This document shows, in pieces, positions 43,945 to 52,615 of a stretch of 64,000 nucleotides of DNA. The stretch's first letter is position 1. Each line of letters opens with the position of its first letter. Origin of the DNA: JAJXWB01 sp046349215 (GTDB lineage: Bacteria; Pseudomonadota; Alphaproteobacteria; Rhizobiales; Beijerinckiaceae). A model generated the notes under the pieces. It was not told where the DNA came from, made no database searches, and saw nothing but the letters and a program-made list of their open reading frames with translations. A program made the translations under genes and the position numbers. The DNA lies in assembly GCA_046349215.1 (NCBI GenBank), contig JAXMCV010000002.1, positions 992,001 through 1,056,000 of the forward strand, read 5' to 3'.

Positions 43945-45654
43945 ATGCCCACACATGACAAAGAGAGCCCGTCCGCCTCCGAGCATCAGAATGATGACGC
44001 CGCACGCCATACGCTAGCGCTCAATCCGCTTATCGGCCTGGGAACACACGATTTCGTAGATGCCACGAAAACCGTCTTCACAGCAGTTGTAAAGCATCCA
44101 GAAGTCGCTGTTGGCCAATGGCTGAAATTCGTCGGCGACGTCGGCAAGATCGTAACTGGGAAAGCAGAGAATCGCGCTGTCGAGGGGGGAGATAAGAGGT
44201 TTGCAGATCCGGCGTGGAAATCGAGCCCACTGCACCGTGCGATATTGCAGAGCTACCTTGCTTGGTCGGACGCCGTGTCGTCTTATGTCGACAAAGTCGA
44301 TCTCGACGAGCAAGATCGCGCCCGCGCCCGACTCCTTTCCGGAATTCTCGTAGACGCTCTAGCTCCCACAAACGCGCTATTCGGCAATCCCGCCGCGCTG
44401 AAGAAACTCGTCGATACCGGCGGCGAAAGCCTGTGGTCCGGTCTGAAAAACTACGTAACCGATCTAGTAGAGAACGGCGGAATGCCGTCGCAGGTCGACT
44501 CCCGGCCGTTCAAAGTCGGCAAGAATCTGGCGACTACGCCAGGCGCCGTCGTCTTTCGCGACAAAATGTTCGAGCTCATTCAATATAAGCCTACCACTGC
44601 GGAAGTCTGGCGCCGACCGATCGTCATCACTCCGCCGCAGATCAACAAATTCTACTCGCTGGATTTGACGCCGGAAAAGAGTCTCGTCCAATTCCTCCTG
44701 TCGGAAGGCTTCCAGGTCTTTTGCATTTCCTGGCGCAATCCAAAGCCGGAACACCGCGATTGGGGCCTCGAAGACTATGTGGACTCTGTCGCTAATGCAG
44801 TAGATGTGGCTTGCAAGGTCACGGGGTCGGACGACGTCTCAATGATGGGCGCTTGCTCCGGCGGAATTACCTCGTGCGCCTATGCAGCGCGTGAGGCTGC
44901 GCGCGGGTCCTCGAAACTCAAAACCCTCACTCTAGCCGTGTGCACACTCGATCCGGCGACGGCTGACGAAACAACGCTAGGCTCGTTGATTACTCCTTTT
45001 ACAATCGAGGCCGCTCGCGAGCATTCGAAGGAAAAAGGGCTGCTTGATGGACGCGAACTTGCGAAAGTATTCGCCTGGATGCGCCCGAACGACCTGATCT
45101 GGAACTACTGGGTCAGCAACTACCTACTCGGCAACACGCCGCCGGCGTTCGATATCCTGTATTGGAACAACGACACGACGTCGCTGCCCGCGCGGCTGCA
45201 CTCCAATTACCTCGACCTGGTCACCTTGAATCCATTCCGGAATCCCGGCGCGTGGAAGCTGTCCGGGACTCCGATCGACATAGGCGAGGTGTCAGTCGAT
45301 TCATATGTGGTCGCTGGCGTTACTGATCATATCACGCCTTGGAAGTCCGTTTATCAGACCGCGCGGTTGCTGGGCGATTCGACGACTTTCGTTCTTTCGA
45401 ATGCAGGTCATTTGCAAAGCCTGCTCAACCCTCCGGGCAATCCAAAAGCCACTTATGCTACCGGCGTCGCCGACGTCGCCGAGCCGGACGCTTTCGCAAA
45501 TACCGCAGCCAAGAGCAACGGCAGCTGGTGGAATCACTGGAGCGCCTGGCTTGCCGAGCGTTCGGGAGACAAGGCGACAGCGGTCGAGACGGTCGGTTCG
45601 TCAGAATTTCCAGCCCGAGGGCCTGCACCCGGCACTTATGTCTTCAACGCGTGA
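43945..45654 (+). CDS. phaC: poly(3-hydroxyalkanoate) synthase, class II-like
   Basis: 569 residues from the ATG at 43945, chosen because AGGG lies 8 nt upstream; a GTG at 43930 would add 5 residues. The lipase-like box is MMGACSGGIT, whose cysteine is the nucleophile. The catalytic aspartate lies in VAGVTDHITPWKS, and the histidine in SNAGHLQSLLNPPGNPKATY, wording close to Pseudomonas class II (medium-chain-length) synthases. PhaC polymerises (R)-3-hydroxyacyl-CoA on granule surfaces. Class II enzymes are best known from pseudomonads. Followed by phaZ, as in Pseudomonas. Confidence 0.92.
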   Translation: MPTHDKESPSASEHQNDDAARHTLALNPLIGLGTHDFVDATKTVFTAVVKHPEVAVGQWLKFVGDVGKIVTGKAENRAVEGGDKRFADPAWKSSPLHRAILQSYLAWSDAVSSYVDKVDLDEQDRARARLLSGILVDALAPTNALFGNPAALKKLVDTGGESLWSGLKNYVTDLVENGGMPSQVDSRPFKVGKNLATTPGAVVFRDKMFELIQYKPTTAEVWRRPIVITPPQINKFYSLDLTPEKSLVQFLLSEGFQVFCISWRNPKPEHRDWGLEDYVDSVANAVDVACKVTGSDDVSMMGACSGGITSCAYAAREAARGSSKLKTLTLAVCTLDPATADETTLGSLITPFTIEAAREHSKEKGLLDGRELAKVFAWMRPNDLIWNYWVSNYLLGNTPPAFDILYWNNDTTSLPARLHSNYLDLVTLNPFRNPGAWKLSGTPIDIGEVSVDSYVVAGVTDHITPWKSVYQTARLLGDSTTFVLSNAGHLQSLLNPPGNPKATYATGVADVAEPDAFANTAAKSNGSWWNHWSAWLAERSGDKATAVETVGSSEFPARGPAPGTYVFNA

Positions 45655-45721
45655 GGAGCGACGGCCAAGGCGCACGACCTTGGCAGAGCTCGTCGCAATT
45701 CAAGATTCCCGAGGACTCACA

Positions 45722-46516
45722 ATGAACGTACAAATGATGCGATCCCGCGGCCAAGAGCTGTGCGTCGCGGTGAAACCTGGCGCGAGAGATCGTCCTCCGT
45801 TGCTGCTGTTCAACGGCATAGGTGCAAATCTCGAGCTCGCCGAGCCTTTCATGCGAGCGCTCGGCGATGTCGAAGCCGTGATATTCGACGTTCCCGGCGT
45901 TGGTCGATCGCCCTTGCCGACGCTTCCGTATCGCCCGTCTACGGTGGTCGCTTGGGCCGCTGACATAATGGAACAGCTCGGGCATGATGAATTCGATGTC
46001 GCCGGCGTATCCTGGGGCGGGGCGATGGCGCAGCAATTTGCGCATCGTTTTCCGCGGAAGTGCAGGCGTCTCATTCTGGCGGCGACGGCGCCGGGTGTGC
46101 TTATGGTGCCTGGAAAGCTGCGTGTTCTTCTGAAGATGGCGAGCCCGCGCCGTTACATCGACAGAGAATACATGCAGTCGATCGCGGCCGAGATTTATGG
46201 CGGCATCTTCCGTCTCGAGCCCGAGCTGGCCAATGCCCATGCAGAGAACATGAAGGGTGCGTCGAATCTAGGTTATCTCTACCAGTTGCTTGCGGTCTCC
46301 GGCTGGACGAGCCTGCTTTGGCTGAACAAGCTCAGGCAGCGCACGCTTGTCGTTATGGGACACGACGACCCGATCGTGCCGATGATCAATGGACGTATCC
46401 TTGCGCGCATGATCCCGAACGCGCGACTGGAAGTCATGAATTGCGGACACTTATTCATTGTTTCGATGCCGTTCGAGACCGCCGCCTTGTTTCGGGCATT
46501 TCTCGAAGAGGCGTGA
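45722..46516 (+). CDS. phaZ: intracellular medium-chain-length PHA depolymerase
   Basis: 264 residues from the ATG at 45722 with GAGGA upstream. An in-frame ATG near 45641, inside phaC, is less likely. The alpha/beta hydrolase shows LLLFNGIGANLELAEPF, the nucleophile in VAGVSWGGAMAQQFAH, ATAPGVLMVPGK, acid GHDDPIVPM and histidine NCGHLFIV. This wording closely follows PhaZ of Pseudomonas, which degrades stored mcl-PHA. It ends directly at the next start codon. Confidence 0.92.
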   Translation: MNVQMMRSRGQELCVAVKPGARDRPPLLLFNGIGANLELAEPFMRALGDVEAVIFDVPGVGRSPLPTLPYRPSTVVAWAADIMEQLGHDEFDVAGVSWGGAMAQQFAHRFPRKCRRLILAATAPGVLMVPGKLRVLLKMASPRRYIDREYMQSIAAEIYGGIFRLEPELANAHAENMKGASNLGYLYQLLAVSGWTSLLWLNKLRQRTLVVMGHDDPIVPMINGRILARMIPNARLEVMNCGHLFIVSMPFETAALFRAFLEEA

Positions 46517-47830
46517 ATGAACTCCATGTCCTCACATAACGGTCCAAGGCCGGCCAATTCGCAAATAGCTTTCAGGTCGACGGACGCGGATAAGCGGTCC
46601 GATCTCGCGCGCATGAAGACTGTGGCCATTACCTTGCTCGTGACGAGCGTGTTAATCGCGATGCTCTCGCGGACGTTGACCGAGCGCCACTGGATATTCG
46701 CTTACGTGGCGGCCTGGGCGGAAGCCGCAGCGATTGGCGGTCTTGCAGATTGGTACGCGGTCGTCGCCTTATTCCGCCACCCCATGGGGATCCCAATGCC
46801 CCATAGTGCGATAGTTGCGACTAACCGCGTCCGCATTGCGGAAAGCTTCGGTATTTTTGTACACGATCAATTTCTGCAACCCGAGCCAATCGCCGAACGA
46901 CTGCATTCCGTCGATTTTGCCGCGCTGGCGGCGGAATGGATCGCCGACGGTCGTCGCAGCGCAGTTATGTCGGCATTCATTCTAAAAGTTGCGCCAGAAG
47001 CAGTCGTTGCGGTCGAGGAGACCGGTCTCAAAGACTTTATGGCGGGACGCGCGCTCGAACAGCTAAAATCGCTCGAATTGGCGCCTTTCGTCGCACGGTT
47101 CCTAACTGGCATAATTGAAGACGGACGTCATCAGCGTCTGTTCGATGAATTGCTTGTCGGACTGCACAGATTCCTTTCCGATGAAGAAACGCTGGACGCG
47201 ATACGCGAAAAGGTGCGGCGTGAACTGCCGCTCACCTTCAACCTGCTCAGAGCCGATGCTTATCTCGTGCGGCGGTTCGTCACGCTCGTTTCCCAAGCAA
47301 TAGATGAGGCCAAAGAAAATCCGGAACATCCATTTCGCCGCGACTTTGACCGGTTTGCCCAAGAGTTCGTCGAAAAACTTTCGACGTCTACCGAGTACGC
47401 CGAAAGGGCTGAGAAACTCAAGCAGGAGTTGCTGGCGCGACCGGAGCTTGGCGACCTCGCAGAAAGCCTGTGGCGAAGCTTCACAAAATTCCTGGAAGAG
47501 GACGCCCAAAGTGGAAGGCAGCTGTTGCAACGCCACATGGCGGACTTTCTCGTCGATGTCGGACGCAAACTCGCGCTGGAGCCGACGCTTCGCGCCGATA
47601 TCAACGCCGGCGTTGTGAAGGCGCTACAGATATTCATCGAGGGCAACAGGCAGGAAGTCGCGCGCTTTGTTGCCGACCAGATCAAGAGTTGGGATATCGA
47701 GCGCATGACCGACATCATCGAACTAAACATTGGTCGCGACCTGCAGTACATCCGCCTCAATGGCACCTTTGTCGGCGGTCTTGCAGGTCTTGGCCTGTTT
47801 GCTCTGGAGCATGCAGCACACTTGATATGA
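46517..47830 (+). CDS. DUF445-family membrane protein
   Basis: 437 residues, starting on the base after the phaZ stop. A first hydrophobic segment at about 35-52 and a second near 65-85 (AAWAEAAAIGGLADWYAVVAL) lead into the family motif FRHPMGIPMPHSAIVATN. A long helical, largely charged middle follows, and the C-terminus (TFVGGLAGLGLFALEHAAHL) may return to the membrane. DUF445 (YjiN-like) proteins have no settled function. Its position between depolymerase and phasin suggests a role linked to granules or their membrane contact; inference. Confidence 0.87.
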   Translation: MNSMSSHNGPRPANSQIAFRSTDADKRSDLARMKTVAITLLVTSVLIAMLSRTLTERHWIFAYVAAWAEAAAIGGLADWYAVVALFRHPMGIPMPHSAIVATNRVRIAESFGIFVHDQFLQPEPIAERLHSVDFAALAAEWIADGRRSAVMSAFILKVAPEAVVAVEETGLKDFMAGRALEQLKSLELAPFVARFLTGIIEDGRHQRLFDELLVGLHRFLSDEETLDAIREKVRRELPLTFNLLRADAYLVRRFVTLVSQAIDEAKENPEHPFRRDFDRFAQEFVEKLSTSTEYAERAEKLKQELLARPELGDLAESLWRSFTKFLEEDAQSGRQLLQRHMADFLVDVGRKLALEPTLRADINAGVVKALQIFIEGNRQEVARFVADQIKSWDIERMTDIIELNIGRDLQYIRLNGTFVGGLAGLGLFALEHAAHLI

Positions 47831-47885
47831 AGTGAATTGTCGACGGACTAACGACAGGATCGATCGGCAGGAACAGGAGCAGCAT

Positions 47886-48332
47886 ATGATAGACGATGTC
47901 AGGAAATCCCTGGAGGATATGATCAAAAAATTTGGCTCAGATCTCGACTTGCCAAAAGTCGATATCGACAAGCTGATCGAGACGCATCAGAAGAACATCG
48001 ACGCCCTTGTTCGCTCCGCCAAGGCGGCCAATGACGGCGTTCAGGCGGTCGCCGTAAAGCAACGCGAAACTCTCGAAGCTGCAATGAATGACGCCATCAC
48101 GATGGCGAAGTCGCTGAAGCCGGGCGCAGACCCCAAGGAACTGCTTACGCAACAGCGTGAAGCGGTCGAGCGCGTGGTCGACAGCGCAATTTCCTCGACG
48201 AAGTCGATTGCGATGCAGGTGCAGACGCTGAACTCGGAGGTTTTCAAGATCGTCGTCGATCGCCTCGCGGGGAGCGCAAGTGAAATTCGCGCGAGTTTCA
48301 AAGTTGCACCGAAAGAGGGGCCCAAGGACTAG
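47886..48332 (+). CDS. phasin-family granule-associated protein
   Basis: 148 residues from the ATG at 47886 (AGGAGC upstream). It is mostly amphipathic helix, with KLIETHQKNIDALVRSAKAA, VKQRETLEAAMNDA, LTQQREAVERVVDS and a basic end, matching the phasin family. Phasins coat PHA granules and control their size and number. Its place downstream of phaC-phaZ supports this. Confidence 0.85.
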   Translation: MIDDVRKSLEDMIKKFGSDLDLPKVDIDKLIETHQKNIDALVRSAKAANDGVQAVAVKQRETLEAAMNDAITMAKSLKPGADPKELLTQQREAVERVVDSAISSTKSIAMQVQTLNSEVFKIVVDRLAGSASEIRASFKVAPKEGPKD

Positions 48333-48398
48333 GACGATCGAAAGCGGTTGACGGCGTCCTTCGCCGTCGACTCTTTTCTTTCGTTAGCGAGCATCGCG

Positions 48399-48650
48399 AT
48401 GAAGACAACGATCGAGATTGATTGCACGCCGTCGGAGGCCCGAGAGCTCCTTGGTCTTCCGGATGTTAGGGAAATTCAATCTAGAGTCATGAAAGATCTG
48501 CAGGAGCGAATGACGCTCAAGCTAGATTCGACGTCGCCCGACGCATTGCTAAGAGAATGGTTCACATTCGATCCGCAATGGCTCAAGCCATTCTTTGGGC
48601 GGGTCTTTAAGGACGGTTTTGGGGCGCCTGAGAATAAGGAGAGAGGGTAG
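48399..48650 (+). CDS. DUF6489 small protein
   Basis: 83 residues from the ATG at 48399. The beginning MKTTIEIDCTPSEARELLGL, followed by PDVREIQ, and the end WFTFDPQWLKPFFGRVF are the whole domain. Function is unknown; the family is often seen near phasins or PHA genes in alphaproteobacteria. It stops 2 nt before etfB, so it is probably co-transcribed. Confidence 0.75.
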   Translation: MKTTIEIDCTPSEARELLGLPDVREIQSRVMKDLQERMTLKLDSTSPDALLREWFTFDPQWLKPFFGRVFKDGFGAPENKERG

Positions 48651-48652
48651 TC

Positions 48653-49402
48653 ATGAAGGTTCTCGTCGCTGTCAAACGGGTTGTCGACTACAACGTGAAG
48701 ATCCGGGTGAAGTCGGATGGAACGGGCGTCGACCTTGCGAATGTGAAGATGTCGATGAACCCGTTCGACGAGATCGCCGTCGAGGAGGCGCTGCGGCTGA
48801 AGGAGGCGGGCAAGGCGAGCGAGGTGATCATCGTCTCGGTCGGGCCCGCACAATGCTCCGAGACCCTGCGCACGGGGCTGGCGATGGGCGCCGACCGCGG
48901 CGTTCTGGTGAAGGTCGATGGTCCGGTCGAGCCGTTGACGGTGGCCAAGATATTGAAGGGCGTGGCGGACGCCGAACAGCCCGGCCTGATCATTCTCGGC
49001 AAGCAGGCGATCGACGACGATTGCAACCAAACGGGCCAGATGCTGGCGGCGCTTTTGGGCTGGGGTCAGGGCACGTTCGCCTCCAAGGTGGAACTGACCG
49101 ACGGCGGCGTGAACGTGACGCGCGAGGTCGACGGTGGCTTGCAGACGGTGGCGCTGAAGACGCCGGCGGTGGTGACGGCGGACCTGCGCCTGAACGAGCC
49201 GCGCTACGCCTCGCTGCCCAATATCATGAAGGCGAAGAAGAAGCCGATCGACGAGAAGACAGCGGCCGATTACGGCGTCGATCCTTCTCCGCGCCTGGCG
49301 GTATTGAAGACTACCGAGCCTGCGGCGCGCAAGGCCGGCGTGAAGGTCGGGTCTGTGGCCGAACTGGTCGGCAAGCTCAAGAACGAAGCGGGAGTGATCT
49401 GA
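48653..49402 (+). CDS. etfB: electron-transfer flavoprotein beta subunit
   Basis: 249 residues with the usual MKVLVAVKRVVDYNVKIRVK start, AMP-binding region NPFDEIAVEEALRLKE and the interaction loop (PGLIILGKQAIDDDCNQTGQ, NIMKAKKKPID). With EtfA it carries electrons from acyl-CoA dehydrogenases to ETF-QO. The stop overlaps the etfA start (TGATG). Third-position GC is clearly higher than in the genes on either side of etfBA. Confidence 0.96.
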   Translation: MKVLVAVKRVVDYNVKIRVKSDGTGVDLANVKMSMNPFDEIAVEEALRLKEAGKASEVIIVSVGPAQCSETLRTGLAMGADRGVLVKVDGPVEPLTVAKILKGVADAEQPGLIILGKQAIDDDCNQTGQMLAALLGWGQGTFASKVELTDGGVNVTREVDGGLQTVALKTPAVVTADLRLNEPRYASLPNIMKAKKKPIDEKTAADYGVDPSPRLAVLKTTEPAARKAGVKVGSVAELVGKLKNEAGVI

Positions 49403-50346
49403 TGGCGACGCTGCTACTTGCGGAAGTCCATGGCGGCAAGCTGAACGACGCGACCGCCAAGGCGCTGACGGCGGCCGCCGCGCTGGGCGCGCCCGTGCAC
49501 GTGCTGGTCGCGGCGCAGGGCGCGGAGGGGGCTGCGGCGGAAGCCGCGAAACTGGCTGGCGTCGAGAAGGTGCTGCTCGCCGATGACGCGCTGTACGGCC
49601 ACGGGCTCGCCGAGCCGACGGCGGCGCTGATCGTCGGCCTGGCGGGCGGCTATGACGCGATCGTCGCGCCGGCCACCGTCTCGGCCAAGAACATCATGCC
49701 GCGCGTGGCCGCTCTGCTCGGCGTGATGCAGGTCTCCGAGATCATCGCGGTCGTCGCGCCCGACACGTTCGAGCGCCCGATTTACGCCGGCAACGCCATC
49801 CAGACCGTGCAGTCGAAGGATGCCAAGAAGGTGATCACCGTTCGCACCGCCTCCTTCAAGGCGACGGGCGAGGGCGGCACCGCGAGCGTGGAGAAGATCG
49901 CCGCAGCGGCCGATCCCGGCGTTTCGAGCTTCGTGTCGGAGGCGCTGGCCAAGTCCGACCGTCCGGAGCTGGCTTCCGCCAAGATCATCGTCTCGGGCGG
50001 CCGCGCCATGCAAAGCGCGGAGAATTTCCAGAAGTACATCGAGCCGGTCGCCGATCGCCTCGGCGCCGCCGTCGGCGCCTCGCGCGCGGCCGTCGACGCG
50101 GGTTACGCGCCGAACGACTGGCAGGTGGGACAGACCGGCAAGGTGGTCGCGCCGGATCTCTACGTCGCCGTCGGTATCTCCGGCGCGATCCAGCATCTGG
50201 CCGGCATGAAGGACTCCAAGGTCATCGTCGCCATCAACAAGGACGAGGAGGCGCCGATCTTCCAGGTCGCCGACTACGGCCTTGTCGCCGATCTCTTCCA
50301 GGCGATCCCCGAACTGGAAGAGGAACTCGGCAAGATCGGACGATAA
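49402..50346 (+). CDS. etfA: electron-transfer flavoprotein alpha subunit
   Basis: 314 residues. The FAD-binding C-terminal domain has SGGRAMQSAENF, the ETF alpha signature YVAVGISGAIQHLAGMKDSK and VAINKDEEAPIFQVADYGLV. It completes the ETF heterodimer with EtfB. Together with the acyl-CoA dehydrogenase that follows at 50398 and etfQO at 38313, the window encodes the full route from acyl-CoA to quinone. Confidence 0.96.
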   Translation: MATLLLAEVHGGKLNDATAKALTAAAALGAPVHVLVAAQGAEGAAAEAAKLAGVEKVLLADDALYGHGLAEPTAALIVGLAGGYDAIVAPATVSAKNIMPRVAALLGVMQVSEIIAVVAPDTFERPIYAGNAIQTVQSKDAKKVITVRTASFKATGEGGTASVEKIAAAADPGVSSFVSEALAKSDRPELASAKIIVSGGRAMQSAENFQKYIEPVADRLGAAVGASRAAVDAGYAPNDWQVGQTGKVVAPDLYVAVGISGAIQHLAGMKDSKVIVAINKDEEAPIFQVADYGLVADLFQAIPELEEELGKIGR

Positions 50347-50397
50347 CGCAATTTGAATTTAGGTCGCCAGACTAAACAACAAGTCGAGGAATTGGAA

Positions 50398-52188
50398 ATG
50401 CCCACCTACAAGGCCCCGGTCGCCGACACGATGTTCCTTCTGACGGACGTGTTTCCGATCGAAAATTATCGAAACTTGCCCCAGTTTGCCGAAGCGTCGC
50501 TTGACCTCGTCGAAGCGGTCTTGAATGAAGGGGGCAAGTTTGCAGAGGAGGTGCTGCAACCTCTTAATCTCTCAGGCGACGCGGAAGGATGTCGCCGCCA
50601 TCCAGACGGCTCGGTGAGCACGCCAAAGGGCTTCAAAGGAGCTTACAAATCCTTTGTTGAAGCCGGCTGGTCCTCGGTAACTGGGGATCCGGAATTCGGC
50701 GGGCAAGGATTGCCCAAGACCGTGGGACTCGTACTGGACGAATATCTGATCGCCGCCAATCTCTCCTTTACAATGTACCACGGTCTCACTCATGGAGCGA
50801 CCGAGGCTTTGCATGCGCATGCAAGCGACGAGATCAAGCAGCGCTATCTGCACAAGATGATCAGCGGCGAATGGACAGGGACGATGAACCTGACCGAACC
50901 GCACTGCGGGACTGATCTCGGTCTCATCAAGACCAAAGCGACGCGACGGGCTGACGGGTCGTTTTCCCTATCGGGGCAAAAGATATTCATCTCTGCAGGC
51001 GAGCACGACCTCGCAGACAATATCATCCACTTGGTGCTGGCCCGCATCGAAGGTGCGCCGGCAGGCGTCAAGGGCATTTCGCTTTTCGTCGTGCCGAAGG
51101 TTCTTGTCGGCGACAACGGGTCGCTCGGCGTAGGCAATAACGTTGCCTGCGGTTCGATCGAACACAAGATGGGCATTCACGGCAATTCGACCTGCGTTAT
51201 GAACTACGACGATGCTCAGGGTTGGCTCATCGGAGAAGAGAATCGCGGCCTGAATGCAATGTTCGTCATGATGAACACGGAGCGGCTGATGGTCGCCATG
51301 CAGGGGCTTGCGCAGTCCGAGGTCGCCTATCAGAACGCCGCTGCTTACGCCAAGGAACGTCTCCAGGGCCGGGCTCTGACCGGCGCTAAGCAGCCGTCAA
51401 AATCCGCCGATCCGCTCATCGTCCATCCCGACATCCGTCGCATGCTGCTGGAGATTCGGTCTTTCAATGAGGCGGCACGGGCTCTTGCGATCTGGATTGC
51501 GCTCGCGCTCGACGAAGCGGAAGGCGCCCCCGACGACAAGACGCGTGAGGCCGCCAACGACCGCATAGGCCTGCTGACCCCGGTGGCGAAGGCGTATTTC
51601 ACCGACATGGGCTTTGAGAACGCGGTCAAGGCGCAGCAAGTGCTCGGCGGTCACGGCTATATCCACGAGTGGGGCATGGATCAGTTTGTTCGCGACGCAC
51701 GCATCACTATGATCTATGAAGGCGCGAACGGCGTGCAGGCGCTTGATCTCGTCGGTCGCAAGTTGCCCATGAACGGCGGGCGTGCTGTTGCGGCCTTAAT
51801 CTCGGAAATCGACGACTATCTCGCAGAGAACGCAAGCGACCCAAAGCTGTCGCCTTATCTCTCGGCACTTGAGAAATCGCTTGGCCTACTGAAGCAGGCC
51901 TCTGCATGGATAGCCAAGCATGCGCCCGCTAATCCCGATAATGCCGGCGCCGCATCGGTCGACTATCTCCGGCTGTTTGCGCTCACCAGCTTGTCCTATA
52001 TGTGGGCGCGCGTGGCTAAGTCAGTTCTTGCGCGACAGGCGGCCGGATCAAGTAACCCCGCACTCGACGCGAAACTGACGCTTGGCGTCTTCTTCAATGA
52101 ACGCGTGCTACCGCAAGCCAATACGCACTTCGCATGTCTGACGACCGGAGCCGACTGCGTAATGGCATTAAGCGACGAAATGTTCTAG
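50398..52188 (+). CDS. acyl-CoA dehydrogenase (large, DmdC/FadE-like C-terminal-extended type)
   Basis: 596 residues from the ATG at 50398 (GAGGA upstream). Domains in order: N-terminal helical (ACDH N, EFGGQGLPKTVGLVLDEY), middle beta (MNLTEPHCGTDLGLIKTKA, GQKIFISAGEHDL), C-terminal helical with the catalytic glutamate in MIYEGANGVQALDLVGRKLP, and a 120-residue C-terminal extension typical of this subfamily. Oxidises acyl-CoA to enoyl-CoA and hands electrons to ETF. Chain length cannot be read from sequence; context favours medium or long chains. Last gene of the run. Confidence 0.92.
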   Translation: MPTYKAPVADTMFLLTDVFPIENYRNLPQFAEASLDLVEAVLNEGGKFAEEVLQPLNLSGDAEGCRRHPDGSVSTPKGFKGAYKSFVEAGWSSVTGDPEFGGQGLPKTVGLVLDEYLIAANLSFTMYHGLTHGATEALHAHASDEIKQRYLHKMISGEWTGTMNLTEPHCGTDLGLIKTKATRRADGSFSLSGQKIFISAGEHDLADNIIHLVLARIEGAPAGVKGISLFVVPKVLVGDNGSLGVGNNVACGSIEHKMGIHGNSTCVMNYDDAQGWLIGEENRGLNAMFVMMNTERLMVAMQGLAQSEVAYQNAAAYAKERLQGRALTGAKQPSKSADPLIVHPDIRRMLLEIRSFNEAARALAIWIALALDEAEGAPDDKTREAANDRIGLLTPVAKAYFTDMGFENAVKAQQVLGGHGYIHEWGMDQFVRDARITMIYEGANGVQALDLVGRKLPMNGGRAVAALISEIDDYLAENASDPKLSPYLSALEKSLGLLKQASAWIAKHAPANPDNAGAASVDYLRLFALTSLSYMWARVAKSVLARQAAGSSNPALDAKLTLGVFFNERVLPQANTHFACLTTGADCVMALSDEMF

Positions 52189-52615
52189 GGCTGCTCGACC
52201 GCTGTGGCAGTTGGATTCGTTGGGGAATCACGCAGAGCGGATAATTTGGAACGATTGCTTGGAGACGATCTATCAGGTCGGCGTCTCCCGTAGCGACGCG
52301 ATCATTGTCCGGCGAGGTCAATGTCACATATCCATAGATATCGGACCCTCGGTCGAGGACCCGCCGTAAGACTTCGGATTGCCGGTTAGTCTCGCGAAGC
52401 GTCGATGCGAGCAAGCCCTGGGATTGGGAATTTGCCGCGCGAGAACTCGCTAAAGAAAATTTGCTGTAGACCGTGTTGCGACGGGATTCTCGCCAATGCA
52501 AATAGTCGGGGTTGTGTTGCGGAAAATGCTACGGCCGTTACAGCCGGAAGCCGCGCAAACCTCGCGGATACATTGAGTTGTAGGAGAAGAATTAGCCATT
52601 CTTGGATTTCGACCT
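52189..52615. other. gene-free stretch between the acyl-CoA dehydrogenase and the LysR-type gene
   Basis: 427 nt. I see no convincing gene, tRNA or terminator; short frames here have no recognisable motifs. Composition is lower in GC than the trb genes beyond. It may mark the border between the metabolic genes and the conjugation module. Confidence 0.6.

Noticed and set aside
52094..52501. Minus-strand frame of 135 codons in the gap before the LysR-type gene
   Set aside because: It overlaps the end of the acyl-CoA dehydrogenase gene, lacks a ribosome site and has no family features.
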